Part shown: one piece after another, positions 45,121 through 57,246 of the stretch
Position numbering within the stretch: position 1 is the first letter of the stretch
Layout of the letters: each line of letters begins with the position of its first letter
Assembly: GCA_025667525.1 (NCBI GenBank)
Contig: CM046876.1
Location: 530,016,538-530,080,537 of the forward strand
Direction of reading: 5' to 3'
From: Glebionis coronaria
Taxonomy: Eukaryota > Streptophyta > Magnoliopsida > Asterales > Asteraceae
Length of the DNA: 64,000 nt
Notes under the pieces: model-generated
What the model saw: only the letters and a program-made list of their open reading frames with translations
The model's database searches: none
What the model was told of the DNA's origin: nothing
Translations under genes and position numbers: made by a program

Positions 45121-48100
45121 TGTAACACCCCACTTGGATAAATGGACCGTTACGTGTATTTATGGCGTGTCATCAAAGCATAAGGTAAATGTCCTAGAAC
45201 ATTAACTGACCAAAAAGGAAATACCGGAATCAAACTTCGGTAATCCAAACATAAGCCCAAAACATGAAATATAAAATACTGAAAGAAAGGACTAAACAAT
45301 GTCCAAAAAGCAGAATAATATAAGAAATGCATAAAGTAAGAAGTTCGGGTAGCTTCCATCCAAATGCACATGCTCTTAGAATCCTAAAAGCATCCTGATG
45401 TACCTGCCGTTAGAACATGAAAGGAACTACGGCTGAGCATAACGCTCAGTGAACGGATATAAAGCATGATAAGAATATACTGAATGAAACAGGCGATAGA
45501 ATACAGAAACTGTAAGACTGATATGAAACATGTGGTAGAACTCTGCATAAAATCTGAGCAATCTGGTTCATATATACTGATACTGAAATATAACTATTAA
45601 TTCTGAAAACATGCATTTACTGTATTTTATTTGCCAGAGCTTATATAGGTCACGTGCTGTAACAACCGTGCATGAATAACTGGAGGGGTGACCTCGTCAT
45701 GCTGTAGAGGGGTGACCTCTAAATAACTGTGCTGGGTGGAGGGATCAGCTCCAATGTGAAGGATGTAGAGCACACACCACATTCACCCTGATAACATGAA
45801 ACACTTATAAGCCTAGGATGCATCCATACGCCCCACTAAAAATAATGATAAAATGGCCAAGCTGAGCTGAGTGGGACGATGCAGGATATCACTCTCCTGC
45901 ATGTGAGTCACGACACCGGTGCCTCTAGTGCCGTGGTTACGGTACCTCCGTAACTAGTACATAAACTGGTCGTGCTTGTATATAATGCTCAGGCAATTTA
46001 TTTCGTTATTAACATGATTACTGATAAACTTAAACATATATTGGGGAAAACATTTGGCTGCAGACGGGGAATCCTAATCATGCATAAAAGAAAGTCCTTA
46101 CTGAAAGGACGGAAAATCTGTACCTCGTGTCCAGAAATGAAATAAGACTGAAAGCTGAAGGATCGACTCTGACTTCATGGTTACTACATAAATAACGTAC
46201 GCGAAAATAAGTTAACTGGTGTTTATTTATTTTACTGCTCTACTGTTTTCGTTGGATTTTATTTATTCCTGAAATACTGTCCGTATGTATAAACTGATAA
46301 ATCTGAGCCTTCTAATATTTCTTTTACTCGTATTTTGTTCTATTATTTATTTATGACATAACACGTATTCTGACGTTATACTAAAATATACATCTGGTAG
46401 TCTGCTAAAAATAGAAAGTTTCCTAATTAAGAAAGTTTTCAAAATATATTAATTTATTTAATAAAATTAAATAAATTGTTTTTAGAGGGGAAGAATTGTA
46501 AAACCCGTATTTAAAAATCAGGATATTTAAATACGCGGTTAAATATTAATAAACTATATAAGTATAAATTATTAGACAGAAATATAAAAGCAGAAAATTA
46601 AATACGCTATCCCAGTTATTCAAATATTACAGTTAATATTTATTCAGATAATAAGTATCTAGTCTCAGAGAATACTACAGATGAATTAATTATTTAACAG
46701 AAATAATTAAACGTTATTATTAAATACACGTAGCCTCAGTTTATTTAAATATTACAAATGGGTAATTATTCAGAAATAATTATAAAGTTTCAGAAATTAA
46801 GTTTCAGAAAAATAGTACGTATGTATTATTTATTATACAGAAAAGAACATCACGTTTCAGAAAAAGTAAACGCGAGAAATATTATTACGTTTCAGAACGA
46901 GATTTTAATTACGAGCTCTACGTAAATAATAAAACGCGAAATAAAAAGAAAAGAGATGGGCCGGTTTAGCATTTAAAAGAAAAGGGAGAAAGAAATTGGG
47001 CTTGGCCCATTTTACAAAATAACAAAACGGGGGTTTTTCCCCTTTGGCTTTGACACAACGAAAAAAAAAAAAAGAAACAGAGAGTAGGGTTTTACTCCGC
47101 CGACACAAAAGACAAAAAAAAAAAAAGAAGAAAATGGTGGCTGCCGACACAAAAGACAGAAAAGATGCCGTCTGATTTTTTTGGTTCCCTTCGTTTCACG
47201 TAAAAGCAGGTAAACCACAATCCGTTTTTTTTCTCTCCCTTCTTTCTGTTACGAATCCAAATAGGGTGTCGGGGTTGGGGTTTCACGCAAACCGAGACCA
47301 GTTGGGGTCTCGGTGCGTTCTGTTTTGACCCAACCGCGACCCAAATAGGGTGCGGTGGTGGCTGTGATAAGTCCCGGTGGTGTCTTGTGTTGCCCAGCCG
47401 AACCAAGGAAACCCCACGCAGGGGGTAAGTTAATAACAAGGGGTCGGGTTTTGCTTGGGTAAGGAAACCGAGACCTTAAGGTCTCGGTGATTTTTCTTTC
47501 GGGCTCAGTCAAGAACCAAATCCAAAAACAGGGTGCGTTTGGGAATGTGTCTGAAATAAGGGGGCGTTTGGGACTGCAGTTCCAAACAGGGGTGTTTGGG
47601 TCTGTCAGACAACAAAGGCAGGGGGAACTGGCTATACTAGCAGTGGGAACTCTAACCAAATAAACAAAGCAGTGGGAACCTTTATTAACAAAGCAGTGGG
47701 AACTCTTATATATAACTAACAGTGGGATCTTTTCTAACTAACAGTGGGAACGCTTATGCATAAAACGAAGATTTTTTAATAAAATTATACCCTTTTAAAA
47801 TATTAAAACTATTTTACTTTAACTCATTTAAAATACAATATAAAACATTTATAAAACAAATATTTAAAAAGGTATAATCTAAAAAAAAATCTTCGTTTTA
47901 TGCATAAGCGTTCCCACTGTTAGTTAGAAAAGATCCCACTGTTAGTTATATATAAGAGTTCCCACTGCTTTGTTAATAAAGGTTCCAACTGCTTTGTTTA
48001 TTTGGTTAGAGTTCCCACTGCTAGTATAGCCAGTTCCCCCTGCCTTTGTTGTCTGACAGACCCAAACACCCCTGTTTGGAACTGCAGTCCCAAACGCCCC

Positions 48101-49170
48101 CTTATTTCAGACACATTCCCAAACGCACCCTGTTTTTGGATTTGGTTCTTGACTGAGCCCGAAAGAAAAATCACCGAGACCTTAAGGTCTCGGTTTCCTT
48201 ACCCAAGCAAAACCCGACCCCTTGTTATTAGCTTACCCCCTGCGTGGGGTTTCCTTGGTTCGGCTGGGCAACACAAGACACCACCGGGACTTATCACAGC
48301 CACCACCGCACCCTATTTGGGTCGCGGTTGGGTCAAAACAGAACGCACCGAGACCTCAACTGGTCTCGGTTTGCGTGAAACCCCAACCCCGACACCCTAT
48401 TTGGATTCGTAACAGAAAGAAGGGAGAGAAAAAAAACGGATTGTGGTTTACCTGCTTTTACGTGAAACGAAGGGAACCAAAAAAATCAGACGGCATCTTT
48501 TCTGTCTTTTGTGTCGGCAGCCACCATTTTCTTTTTTTTTTTTTTTTTTGTCTTTTGTGTCGGCGGAGTAAAACCCTACTCTCTGTTTCTTTTTTTTTTT
48601 TTTTTTCGTTGTGTCAAAGCCAAAGGTGAAAAACCCCCGTTTTGTTATTTTGTAAAATGGGCCAAGCCCAATTTCTTTCTCCCTTTTCTTTTAAATGCTA
48701 AACCGGCCCATCTCTTTTCTTTTTATTTCGCGTTTTATTATTTACGTAGAGCTCGTAATTAAAATCTCGTTCTGAAACGTAATAATATTTCTCGCGTTTA
48801 CTTTTTCTGAAACGTGATGTTCTTTTCTGTATAATAAATAATACATACGTACTATTTTTCTGAAACTTAATTTCTGAAACTTTATAATTATTTCTGAATA
48901 ATTACCCATTTGTAATATTTAAATAAACTGAGGCTACGTGTATTTAATAATAACGTTTAATTATTTCTGTTAAATAATTAATTCATCTGTAGTATTCTCT
49001 GAGACTAGATACTTATTATCTGAATAAATATTAACTGTAATATTTGAATAACTGGGATAGCGTATTTAATTTTCTGCTTTTATATTTCTGTCTAATAATT
49101 TATACTTATATAGTTTATTAATATTTAACCGCGTATTTAAATATCCTGATTTTTAAATACGGGTTTTACA
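45121..49170 (-). repeat. 3' LTR (element sense) with inverted insertion
   Basis: On the minus strand it starts tgtaaaacccgtatttaaaa (49170) and ends caagtggggtgttaca (45121). It equals the other LTR except for 46469-47786, a 1318-bp inverted copy flanked by ttaataaaatt repeats. Confidence 0.9.
46475..47777. repeat. Left arm of a 1.3-kb palindrome in the LTR
   Basis: Reverse complement of 47884-49192 with only a few mismatches. The copied segment includes the polypurine tract and 20-odd bases beyond the LTR end. The spacer is 106 bp (47778-47883). ORFs of 115-136 codons appear in both arms and in the other LTR purely because of the copying. Confidence 0.92.
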
Positions 49171-49192
49171 ATTCTTCCCCTCTAAAAACAAT
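47884..49192. repeat. Right arm of the 1.3-kb palindrome
   Basis: Normal LTR sequence plus the polypurine tract. The inverted partner is 46475-47777. It contains a ttcccactg motif array near 47908-48020 and T runs (48530-48550, 48590-48606) that vary in length between copies. Confidence 0.92.
49171..49185 (-). promoter_or_regulatory. Polypurine tract of the minus-strand LTR element
   Basis: On the minus strand agaggggaagaat abuts tgtaaaaccc. The same tract plus LTR start recurs 65 bp further inside (49226-49249). Confidence 0.85.
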
Positions 49193-50640
49193 AATTCGTC
49201 CCCGAATTAAAGATACGGCTATACTGGGTTTTACAATTCTTCCCCTCTAAAAAGAAGAAATTCGTCCTCGAATTAAAGGTAATAAGCTGAGGAAGTTATA
49301 AGAACTAAAAGAACACGTAGACTGAAAAGACAATTAAGCTGAAGAATGAATTGTCTTCTAATTAAGACATAATGCTGCTGATAGGTATAAACCTGACATG
49401 ACTGAAATTATCATATAACGTGACATGACCGAAGAGAACATGGAACGTGACATGACTGAAAGAACTTAACTGGGTTTATTGAAGGAAAGGGGATGAGAGG
49501 TCCGGATGGACTCCTCTGTTTCGAGTGGCCTCCCGCTCGAAACGATTTCTTCAAGGGTCTAACATAATAAATAAAATCTTGGTCCTGATGACCCTGTCCT
49601 GATGATGCTGAATAGCTTCTGGTTCCATATTTAAGATGGATTTTCTGAATCTGATAGACTGAATAACTATAGCATGTATGATACATGAAATGATACGTAT
49701 AAATATTCTGAAAAGATAACATTTACAACTCTGAGCAAGCTGCTAAGAATATATAGGGACAAACTACGTGAACAATTGCGAACATGCTAAGTGAGCAATT
49801 GTGAGCGTGGTCCATAATTATATGAGGAGCGCTGGCATGGAATTAGAATATGATAAGTGAATCATACTGTGAACGTGATACTAGAACATATCATAAACGT
49901 ATGCTGCCTGAGGAATGAATGCCAAATGATACGGCCTGAGATGTGAAACGTCTGCCTGGTCATGGAATAGTTGTGCTAAACTTGAGTCTGGTCTCTCAAG
50001 CTTTCTGTAACCGTATTCGGTAATAAAATGAGAAACGTGTACCGTGAAATGGCACACGAACTTGAACGTGAACAATGTTATGAACACAAACGTGAGCTTA
50101 AATTATGAGATAGCATAAAAGATGAACTGAAACATCATCATACTGCGAATGAGATGTAAACGTGAAAGTGGAAATAAACATGAACTTAAAGTGGACGTAA
50201 ACATACACTTGATCGTGAACATGTATTCTGTTTGATATGATGGTCGATGGAATGCCTTGAATTCGTACGATTTATTGCTGAATTTTAAAATTTCTGCAGA
50301 TCTGCTACTATGTGATCCTTTCGGATGAAAGAAACGTGCAGGCTGATTACATGGTTGATGATAACTTAGATAGCATCATACTTTCTCTGAGTCTGTGGTA
50401 AACTGATTACAATCTCCATGGAGTCTTGTCTCTTTTCGGTCTAGAATTTCTACTTGTAGTGATAGCATGTCGGTGTTCTATCTTGAACCTGCAGTAGGTC
50501 AGGCATCTAGATATGAACATAGCTGCATTAATGTGTGATGCGGATTCTATCAGTGTTTTGTCTGGGATTATGGAACATTCTGGTGGAAATCTTGTTGAAT
50601 AGTCATAAAGAATTTCTAGTGATGACTGCCGACAATTTCT
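49193..50640. other. Interior of the minus-strand LTR element, no ORF
   Basis: Includes the second polypurine tract. Otherwise rich in cgtgaac, aacgtga and tgaa words with no readable domain. Confidence 0.5.
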
Positions 50641-50649
50641 GCGGTAACA

Positions 50650-51130
50650 GTCAATTGAGTTCTAGAAATTTTATACTACGTTCATAGTCGTCAGTCGGGA
50701 CCATCAGGTGATGGCCCTCACCTGCGCAGGATTGTCTAAAATTTCTTACTGTTGAAATGTGGTGGTTAAGAAATGCCACTTTGTTCAAGCGAGATTTATA
50801 TCTGGAAAGTTGTGTATAAAAATAACTCCTATCGGAGATTCTGTTCAACTATGAAAAGATGGTTCTCTTGTACTTCTCTTAGAACTAGCAGATCAGAATG
50901 TTATCAATGAATATACTAACGATTTTGTCTGAGGAGCCATGGAAAAATTTCATTCATAAATTCCATAATATAGCTGGAGCATTAGGGAGCTCAGAAATAA
51001 AATTTAAAATTTTTAGAGAGACTATAATATGTGCAACAGCAGTCATGGAAAACATCATGTTCTTCTCTCACCACTTCTGGTGGCATGGTCGCAATTTGTT
51101 CTGGAAATTATTTAAGATATCGTAGCAGGT
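50650..51130 (-). pseudogene. Ruined Ty3/gypsy reverse transcriptase
   Basis: On the minus strand a segment near 51000-50880 reads LPNAPAIIWNLMNEIF, and one near 50800-50770 reads QLSRYKSRLNKVAFLNHHIS. These correspond to the NAPA..F..LMN block and the C-EFW..VAFLGH block that flank the catalytic site in gypsy RT. The YVDD or FIDD position itself is lost in stops. Many frame changes and substitutions show long decay, in contrast to the fresh LTRs. Confidence 0.65.
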
Positions 51131-52363
51131 CAGATAAACCGGCTATTTATGGAATGAACGTTGATTAAGAATGGTGATCTGGTAAAAATTTTTCGATGGT
51201 GCGCTAGGGCGAATAAAGCTTAGTTTTGGTAACTCTTGCAGCAATTGCTGCAACTCTTTTAACGTAGCTAAAGCCCTGTAAATAAGATTTTTGAAGACAG
51301 GTTCCGTTCATGCGGCAAGCTAGATGTTAAATTATGTCTTGAATTTAGGAATGAATTTATGAAAACTTTCTGAAATTATATCTGGGATTCTGGAATGATC
51401 TGCTGATCATGAATTTGAGGAATTTCCAAAGCGAATTTATAACTGGTAGCTGAAAGGTCTTCGTAGCTTCAGAATAATAATTCACTTGCTGTAAAGTATA
51501 ACTTGTACTGATTTTCTGGCAGAACTGAAATGACAATATTTGGGATCTAGTAAGACGGATGTCATCGTTAACTGAAAGGAAAACTTAATAAATCTGGGTG
51601 GTATGGGGAGTCTTTTCTGGCTGAGATGTCGGGGACTAGCTAATTTAAGATAAAGATGACATATGAATACGTGAAGTAACGTGGCGACTTTTCACTGAAT
51701 GTGTTCGCCTGTAACCTCACTGAATGAATACTGTGTGTTTAATCTGAGTAATAATCTGGTAGTGGTGACTGGATTTAATGATCTGATATATGCGTGACAT
51801 AATAAAATGAGTATACCCCTTTTTGAAAGATACCCTGAATTTCTGATGGTCTTGCTTGGAACATACTGGGACTAGGAGCTCGGACTCGTACTCTGAGAAG
51901 GTATTCGTACGACGTGTATCACGACTGGTGCCCTGATATGTGTCTTCCGAAATGATACCTGAGAACTGTGTCTTGACTGATGTCTTGGCACGTGTTTTAA
52001 TAGATGAATATGAACAAGGCTGAAAAATTTTGGTAACTGCTAGGATTGGCGGACCGGTTAGACTACTGACCTCTGTATTTATGGTCACGTACGTTCTAGA
52101 GTTCTGATGGTTATTGACTGATTATTTTAAGCATGGTGATTGTCACTACTGCTTTGTCTGTCAGTTTCATGTCGGTCGTTATCATGACCGTGATTAATGT
52201 AATTATTTCTGCTGAGTGGTCGGCTGGTTACCGGTTCCCACTCTTCTGACAGAAAGATTAGCTGAGTAATGTGTGACATCTAACATAAAATGGAATGGTA
52301 GTGTCTGATGGTTGAATTTATTCTTGTCAGAAATTCCAAATTTATAGTTTTCGTCCTCGTTCC

Positions 52364-52500
52364 GCGGCATCAGCATCTTGAGGAATCTCCAAAGTTCAGC
52401 AGCATCAGCATCTGTGTGGTCTTCAGAGTGTTAGCAGCATCAGCATCTGGTAAGATCTTCAACTCACGAGCAGCATCAGCACCTGGTAGAATATCGACAT
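52364..52500. repeat. 35-bp tandem repeat, four units
   Basis: gcagcatcagcatctgg or close variants begin at 52364, 52399, 52434 and 52470. The 35-36-bp spacing is a multiple-of-three-breaking period. It lies in the interior of the minus-strand LTR element. Confidence 0.8.
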
Positions 52501-53029
52501 GTGGAAACGCCTGAGATGATTAAGGATCGATTAGCAATTATCCATGGAGTAGGGTACCTGGAGTACACCTGAAATATTATACATGGAGTATAACTGAGAC
52601 ACTGTACATGGGGCTGGTGAAAATTTTATGGGATGATCGATACTGGTGTCACTTGTCTGACATTATCAACGGAAAATAATTTGATTTAACTGATTAGCAA
52701 CTGAACTGAAACAGTTAATATGATGGGCTGCAAATTTCTGTATGGACTTAATGCTGGTTGTACAGAGGCTGAAAAGTATGATTAAACGGGGTTTCATCAA
52801 CATTTAGTATAAAGACATGATTGTTAAAGACCAGAACATGATTTATCATGAAATAGTATTTTACTATAATCCTTCTGTATCTTAGCATGAAACATTATTA
52901 CTTTGCTGGAAACATAATCCTCGTAAGGAGACATGAAACTGAATCATCATGTAGATGACATCAACGTGAGGGTATGAAAATTTGACTGTTATAAGGAACA
53001 CAAAAGTTAAATCAGCTGAGGTGTAATAT

Positions 53030-53445
53030 TAACTGATGTGGGCGGCTGTGGTTCAATCCACGTACTTCAAGGAAGGAAACATGAGACTAAGTATGGCTAT
53101 TCTGGTTCGATCCATACTGGTCAAAATTTTTCTGAGAACTGTCATGTATAGCAATTCATAATCTCGAATTAAATATGGATGGCTGTAGTCCAATCCATAC
53201 TTGTCAAAGTTTATAGAATGTCATGATATGACAAGGGTGAACAACTGTGGATCGGTTCACAAAACATCATTTGACTGAAAGACATGAAATTTGACTTGCG
53301 AAATGGTGAACGTTTATGACTGGTTCACCAAGTGATATTTGACTGAAAACATGATTTATCATGAGTAAGGGTAAACGCCTATGGTCAGTTTACCAATACA
53401 AAATCTGAACGTGCAAGGGTGAACGCCTATGGTCAGCTCACCAAA
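53030..53445. repeat. Array of about seven short hairpins with changing stems
   Basis: Units at about 53036, 53091, 53172, 53235, 53304, 53370 and 53418. Each has facing stems around a middle like gcctatggtcag or ggctgtggttc: ggtgaac..gttcacc, ggtaaac..gtttacc, gtatgg..ccatac. The stems differ between units, but both sides change together. The array lies just inside the primer binding site of the minus-strand LTR element. Confidence 0.65.
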
Positions 53446-53660
53446 CGAAAATTCGCTAAAAAGTACATGCGACTAAATATGGCTAGTTATGTACCAACCT
53501 TTTACTTAGTCAAAACTTTAAGAAAACTGACTGATAAATGAAGAAAACTGATTGAATAATCCATGAGAAACATGAAAGATAACAACGCCAAAATCTGGAA
53601 AGTTCCTGGTGACTACCCACTAGTCACAGGTCAAGTTTTAGAGCCTACAGGTCGAACCAG

Positions 53661-53672
53661 GCTCTGATACCA
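53661..53672 (-). promoter_or_regulatory. Primer binding site of the minus-strand LTR element
   Basis: Minus strand tggtatcagagc (followed by ctggttcgac), 4 nt from the LTR, matches initiator methionine tRNA. It fixes the element on the minus strand. Confidence 0.92.
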
Positions 53673-53676
53673 TAAT

Positions 53677-56404
53677 TGTAACACCCCACTTGGATAAATG
53701 GACCGTTACGTGTATTTATGGCGTGTCATCAAAGCATAAGGTAAATGTCCTAGAACATTAACTGACCAAAAAGGAAATACCGGAATCAAACTTCGGTAAT
53801 CCAAACATAAGCCCAAAACATGAAATATAAAATACTGAAAGAAAGGACTAAACAATGTCCAAAAAGCAGAATAATATAAGAAATGCATAAAGTAAGAAGT
53901 TCGGGTAGCTTCCATCCAAATGCACATGCTCTTAGAATCCTAAAAGCATCCTGATGTACCTGCCGTTAGAACATGAAAGGAACTACGGCTGAGCATAACG
54001 CTCAGTGAACGGATATAAAGCATGATAAGAATATACTGAATGAAACAGGCGATAGAATACAGAAACTGTAAGACTGATATGAAACATGTGGTAGAACTCT
54101 GCATAAAATCTGAGCAATCTGGTTCATATATACTGATACTGAAATATAACTATTAATTCTGAAAACATGCATTTACTGTATTTTATTTGCCAGAGCTTAT
54201 ATAGGTCACGTGCTGTAACAACCGTGCATGAATAACTGGAGGGGTGACCTCGTCATGCTGTAGAGGGGTGACCTCTAAATAACTGTGCTGGGTGGAGGGA
54301 TCAGCTCCAATGTGAAGGATGTAGAGCACACACCACATTCACCCTGATAACATGAAACACTTATAAGCCTAGGATGCATCCATACGCCCCACTAAAAATA
54401 CTGATAAAATGGCCAAGCTGAGCTGAGTGGGACGATGCAGGATATCACTCTCCTGCATGTGAGTCACGACACCGGTGCCTCTAGTGCCGTGGTTACGGTA
54501 CCTCCGTAACTAGTACATAAACTGGTCGTGCTTGTATATAATGCTCAGGCAATTTATTTCGTTATTAACATGATTACTGATAAACTTAAACATATATTGG
54601 GGAAAACATTTGGCTGCAGACGGGGAATCCTAATCATGCATAAAAGAAAGTCCTTACTGAAAGGACGGAAAATCCGTACCTCGTGTCCAGAAATGAAATA
54701 AGACTGAAAGCTGAAGGATCGACTCTGACTTCATGGTTACTACATAAATAACGTACGCGAAAATAAGTTAACTGGTGTTTATTTATTTTACTGCTCTACT
54801 GTTTTCGTTGGATTTTATTTATTCCTGAAATACTGTCCGTATGTATAAACTGATAAATCTGAGCCTTCTAATATTTCTTTTACTCGTATTTTGTTCTATT
54901 ATTTATTTATGACATAACACGTATTCTGACGTTATACTAAAATATACATCTGGTAGTCTGCTAAAAATAGAAAGTTTCCTAATTAAGAAAGTTTCCAAAA
55001 TATATTAATTTATTTAATAAAATTATACCCTTTTAAAATATTAAAACTATTTTACTTTAACTCATTTAAAATACAATATAAAACATTTATAAAACAAATA
55101 TTTAAAAAGGTATAATCTAAAAAAAAATCTTCGTTTTATGCATAAGCGTTCCCACTGTTAGTTAGAAAAGATCCCACTGTTAGTTATATATAAGAGTTCC
55201 CACTGCTTTGTTAATAAAGGTTCCCACTGCTTTGTTTATTTGGTTAGAGTTCCCACTGCTAGTATAGCCAGTTCCCCCTGCCTTTGTTGTCTGACAGACC
55301 CAAACACCCCTGTTTGGAACTGCAGTCCCAAACGCCCCCTTATTTCAGACACATTCCCAAACGCACCCTGTTTTTGGATTTGGTTCTTGACTGAGCCCGA
55401 AAGAAAAATCACCGAGACCTTAAGGTCTCGGTTTCCTTACCCAAGCAAAACCCGACCCCTTGTTATTAGCTTACCCCCTGCGTGGGGTTTCCTTGGTTCG
55501 GCTGGGCAACACAAGACACCACCGGGACTTATCACAGCCACCACCGCACCCTATTTGGGTCGCGGTTGGGTCAAAACAGAACGCACCGAGACCCCAACTG
55601 GTCTCGGTTTGCGTGAAACCCCAACCCCGACACCCTATTTGGATTCGTAACAGAAAGAAGGGAGAGAAAAAAAACGGATTGTGGTTTACCTGCTTTTACG
55701 TGAAACGAAGGGAACCAAAAAAATCAGACGGCATCTTTTCTGTCTTTTGTGTCGGCAGCCACCATTTTCTTTTTTTTTTTTTTTTGTCTTTTGTGTCGGC
55801 GGAGTAAAACCCTACTCTCTGTTTCTTTTCTTTTTTTTTTCGTTGTGTCAAAGCCAAAGGGGAAAAACCCCCGTTTTGTTATTTTGTAAAATGGGCCAAG
55901 CCCAATTTCTTTCTCCCTTTTCTTTTAAATGCTAAACCGGCCCATCTCTTTTCTTTTTATTTCGCGTTTTATTATTTACGTAGAGCTCGTAATTAAAATC
56001 TCGTTCTGAAACGTAATAATATTTCTCGCGTTTACTTTTTCTGAAACGTGATGTTCTTTTCTGTATAATAAATAATACATACGTACTATTTTTCTGAAAC
56101 TTAATTTCTGAAACTTTATAATTATTTCTGAATAATTACCCATTTGTAATATTTAAATAAACTGAGGCTACGTGTATTTAATAATAACGTTTAATTATTT
56201 CTGTTAAATAATTAATTCATCTGTAGTATTCTCTGAGACTAGATACTTATTATCTGAATAAATATTAACTGTAATATTTGAATAACTGGGATAGCGTATT
56301 TAATTTTCTGCTTTTATATTTCTGTCTAATAATTTATACTTATATAGTTTATTAATATTTAACCGCGTATTTAAATATCCTGATTTTTAAATACGGGTTT
56401 TACA
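53677..56404 (-). repeat. 5' LTR (element sense), 2728 bp
   Basis: Same ends as the left LTR. A single uninterrupted copy, so it shows the state without the inverted insertion. Followed on the right by TSD ggaag. Confidence 0.92.
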
Positions 56405-56409
56405 GGAAG

Positions 56410-56911
56410 TACTATCATAACTGCACTTTCAAAGGTCCTTATGTGGTCTTCAAATCTTTCTGTTTGTGCATGTGAAATTACCCAATCGTTTGTAAGTTAT
56501 CTTTTGTCATTATAATGTTTAACACTCAAAGCTTACCAAAACTTGAAATATTTAGCTTCGTTTGTTGTGCCATTTGACTTCATTTTTAGTTATTTTCGTA
56601 TTAGAATGGGTTAAATGCATAATAAGATTATATCAGATAATAAACTTATACAAATCTATTGGTTTAAATTTATCAACTGTTACAAATATCAATTGAAGTT
56701 AATCTGATCTGATAACTGCTCAAAATGAAGATGTGGCAACTGATTATGTGTTGGTAAATTTTTACTATGTTGACTTCTTTTTGTGATGGTGCAGAATGGG
56801 ATATACAGTTGAGAAAATTTCGGAATCAAAGTTTCAGATCTCAGAAGAAATGACGCGCAAAACTGCTTTATCAGTGGCTTCATCATGGAATTGTTCAGTA
56901 GATAATTCGGT
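56410..56911. other. Interior of the Mutator-like MITE
   Basis: Continues from the sequence before 45116. No transposase or other recognisable ORF. Confidence 0.5.
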
Positions 56912-57237
56912 TTGAAATAAAATGAGTGGGTTTGAAATAAATAGTGGTGGTGGTGATGAAATAGTAGGTTGGTAATGGTGGTGGTGATGAAGTAGTAGGT
57001 TGGTAGTGGTGGTGGTGATGGAGTGGTAAGGGTGGGAATAAAAGGATAAAGATGAGGGTATATTTGTAATTTAAGTTTTATTTGTGAAAAAAAAAAGTTG
57101 ATCAGTTGGACATGTGGCAAAATATTAAGTGGGTTGATCAGTTGATCAAAAGTACAAGTCTTTTTTTGGAATTTTGAAAAAAAAAGTCTGGGTAGGGGAC
57201 CATGTGTTGTATTTGTGTCTCTTTTAGTACTTAGCCC

Positions 57238-57246
57238 TTGACTAAA
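57238..57246. repeat. 9-bp TSD of the Mutator-like MITE, right
   Basis: ttgactaaa. The left partner is split by the small MITE at 44325-44732. Confidence 0.75.

Larger units (their letters stand above)
45121..56404 (-). mobile_element. LTR retrotransposon, coding-dead, minus strand
   Basis: 11,284 bp with TSD ggaag. Orientation is set by the primer site (minus, 53672-53661) next to the right LTR and the polypurine tract next to the left LTR. So the 5' LTR is 53677-56404 (2728 bp) and the 3' LTR is 45121-49170 (4050 bp, enlarged by an internal inverted copy). The 4.5-kb interior has no long ORF. A ruined Ty3/gypsy RT is readable at 50650-51130 on the minus strand. The shared LTR parts differ at only a few positions (for example 45846, 46113). 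I infer a non-autonomous chromovirus-like element moved by proteins supplied in trans. Confidence 0.85.
44737..57237. mobile_element. Long-TIR Mutator-like MITE, split by an LTR element
   Basis: Left end gggctaagtacc, right end ggtacttagccc. The TIRs are about 330 bp (44737-45065 and 56912-57237), near-identical including catcaccaccacca blocks. TSD ttgactaaa is intact on the right and split by a small MITE on the left. Without the LTR element inserted at 45116-45120 it is about 1.2 kb. The middle (56410-56900) has no recognisable transposase. A 9-bp TSD with long TIRs fits Mutator-like elements. Confidence 0.82.

Noticed and set aside
47249..47659. 136-codon ORF found three times (also 48002-48412 and 55240-55650)
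   Set aside because: All three are the same LTR segment, one inverted. No known domain; conservation is explained by LTR copying.
48511..48762. Phe-rich membrane-like ORFs in the LTRs
   Set aside because: Produced by T homopolymers that vary in length between copies.
45121..49170. The long left LTR as two separate insertions
   Set aside because: It shares both ends and the TSD with the right LTR; the extra length is wholly accounted for by the inverted copy.
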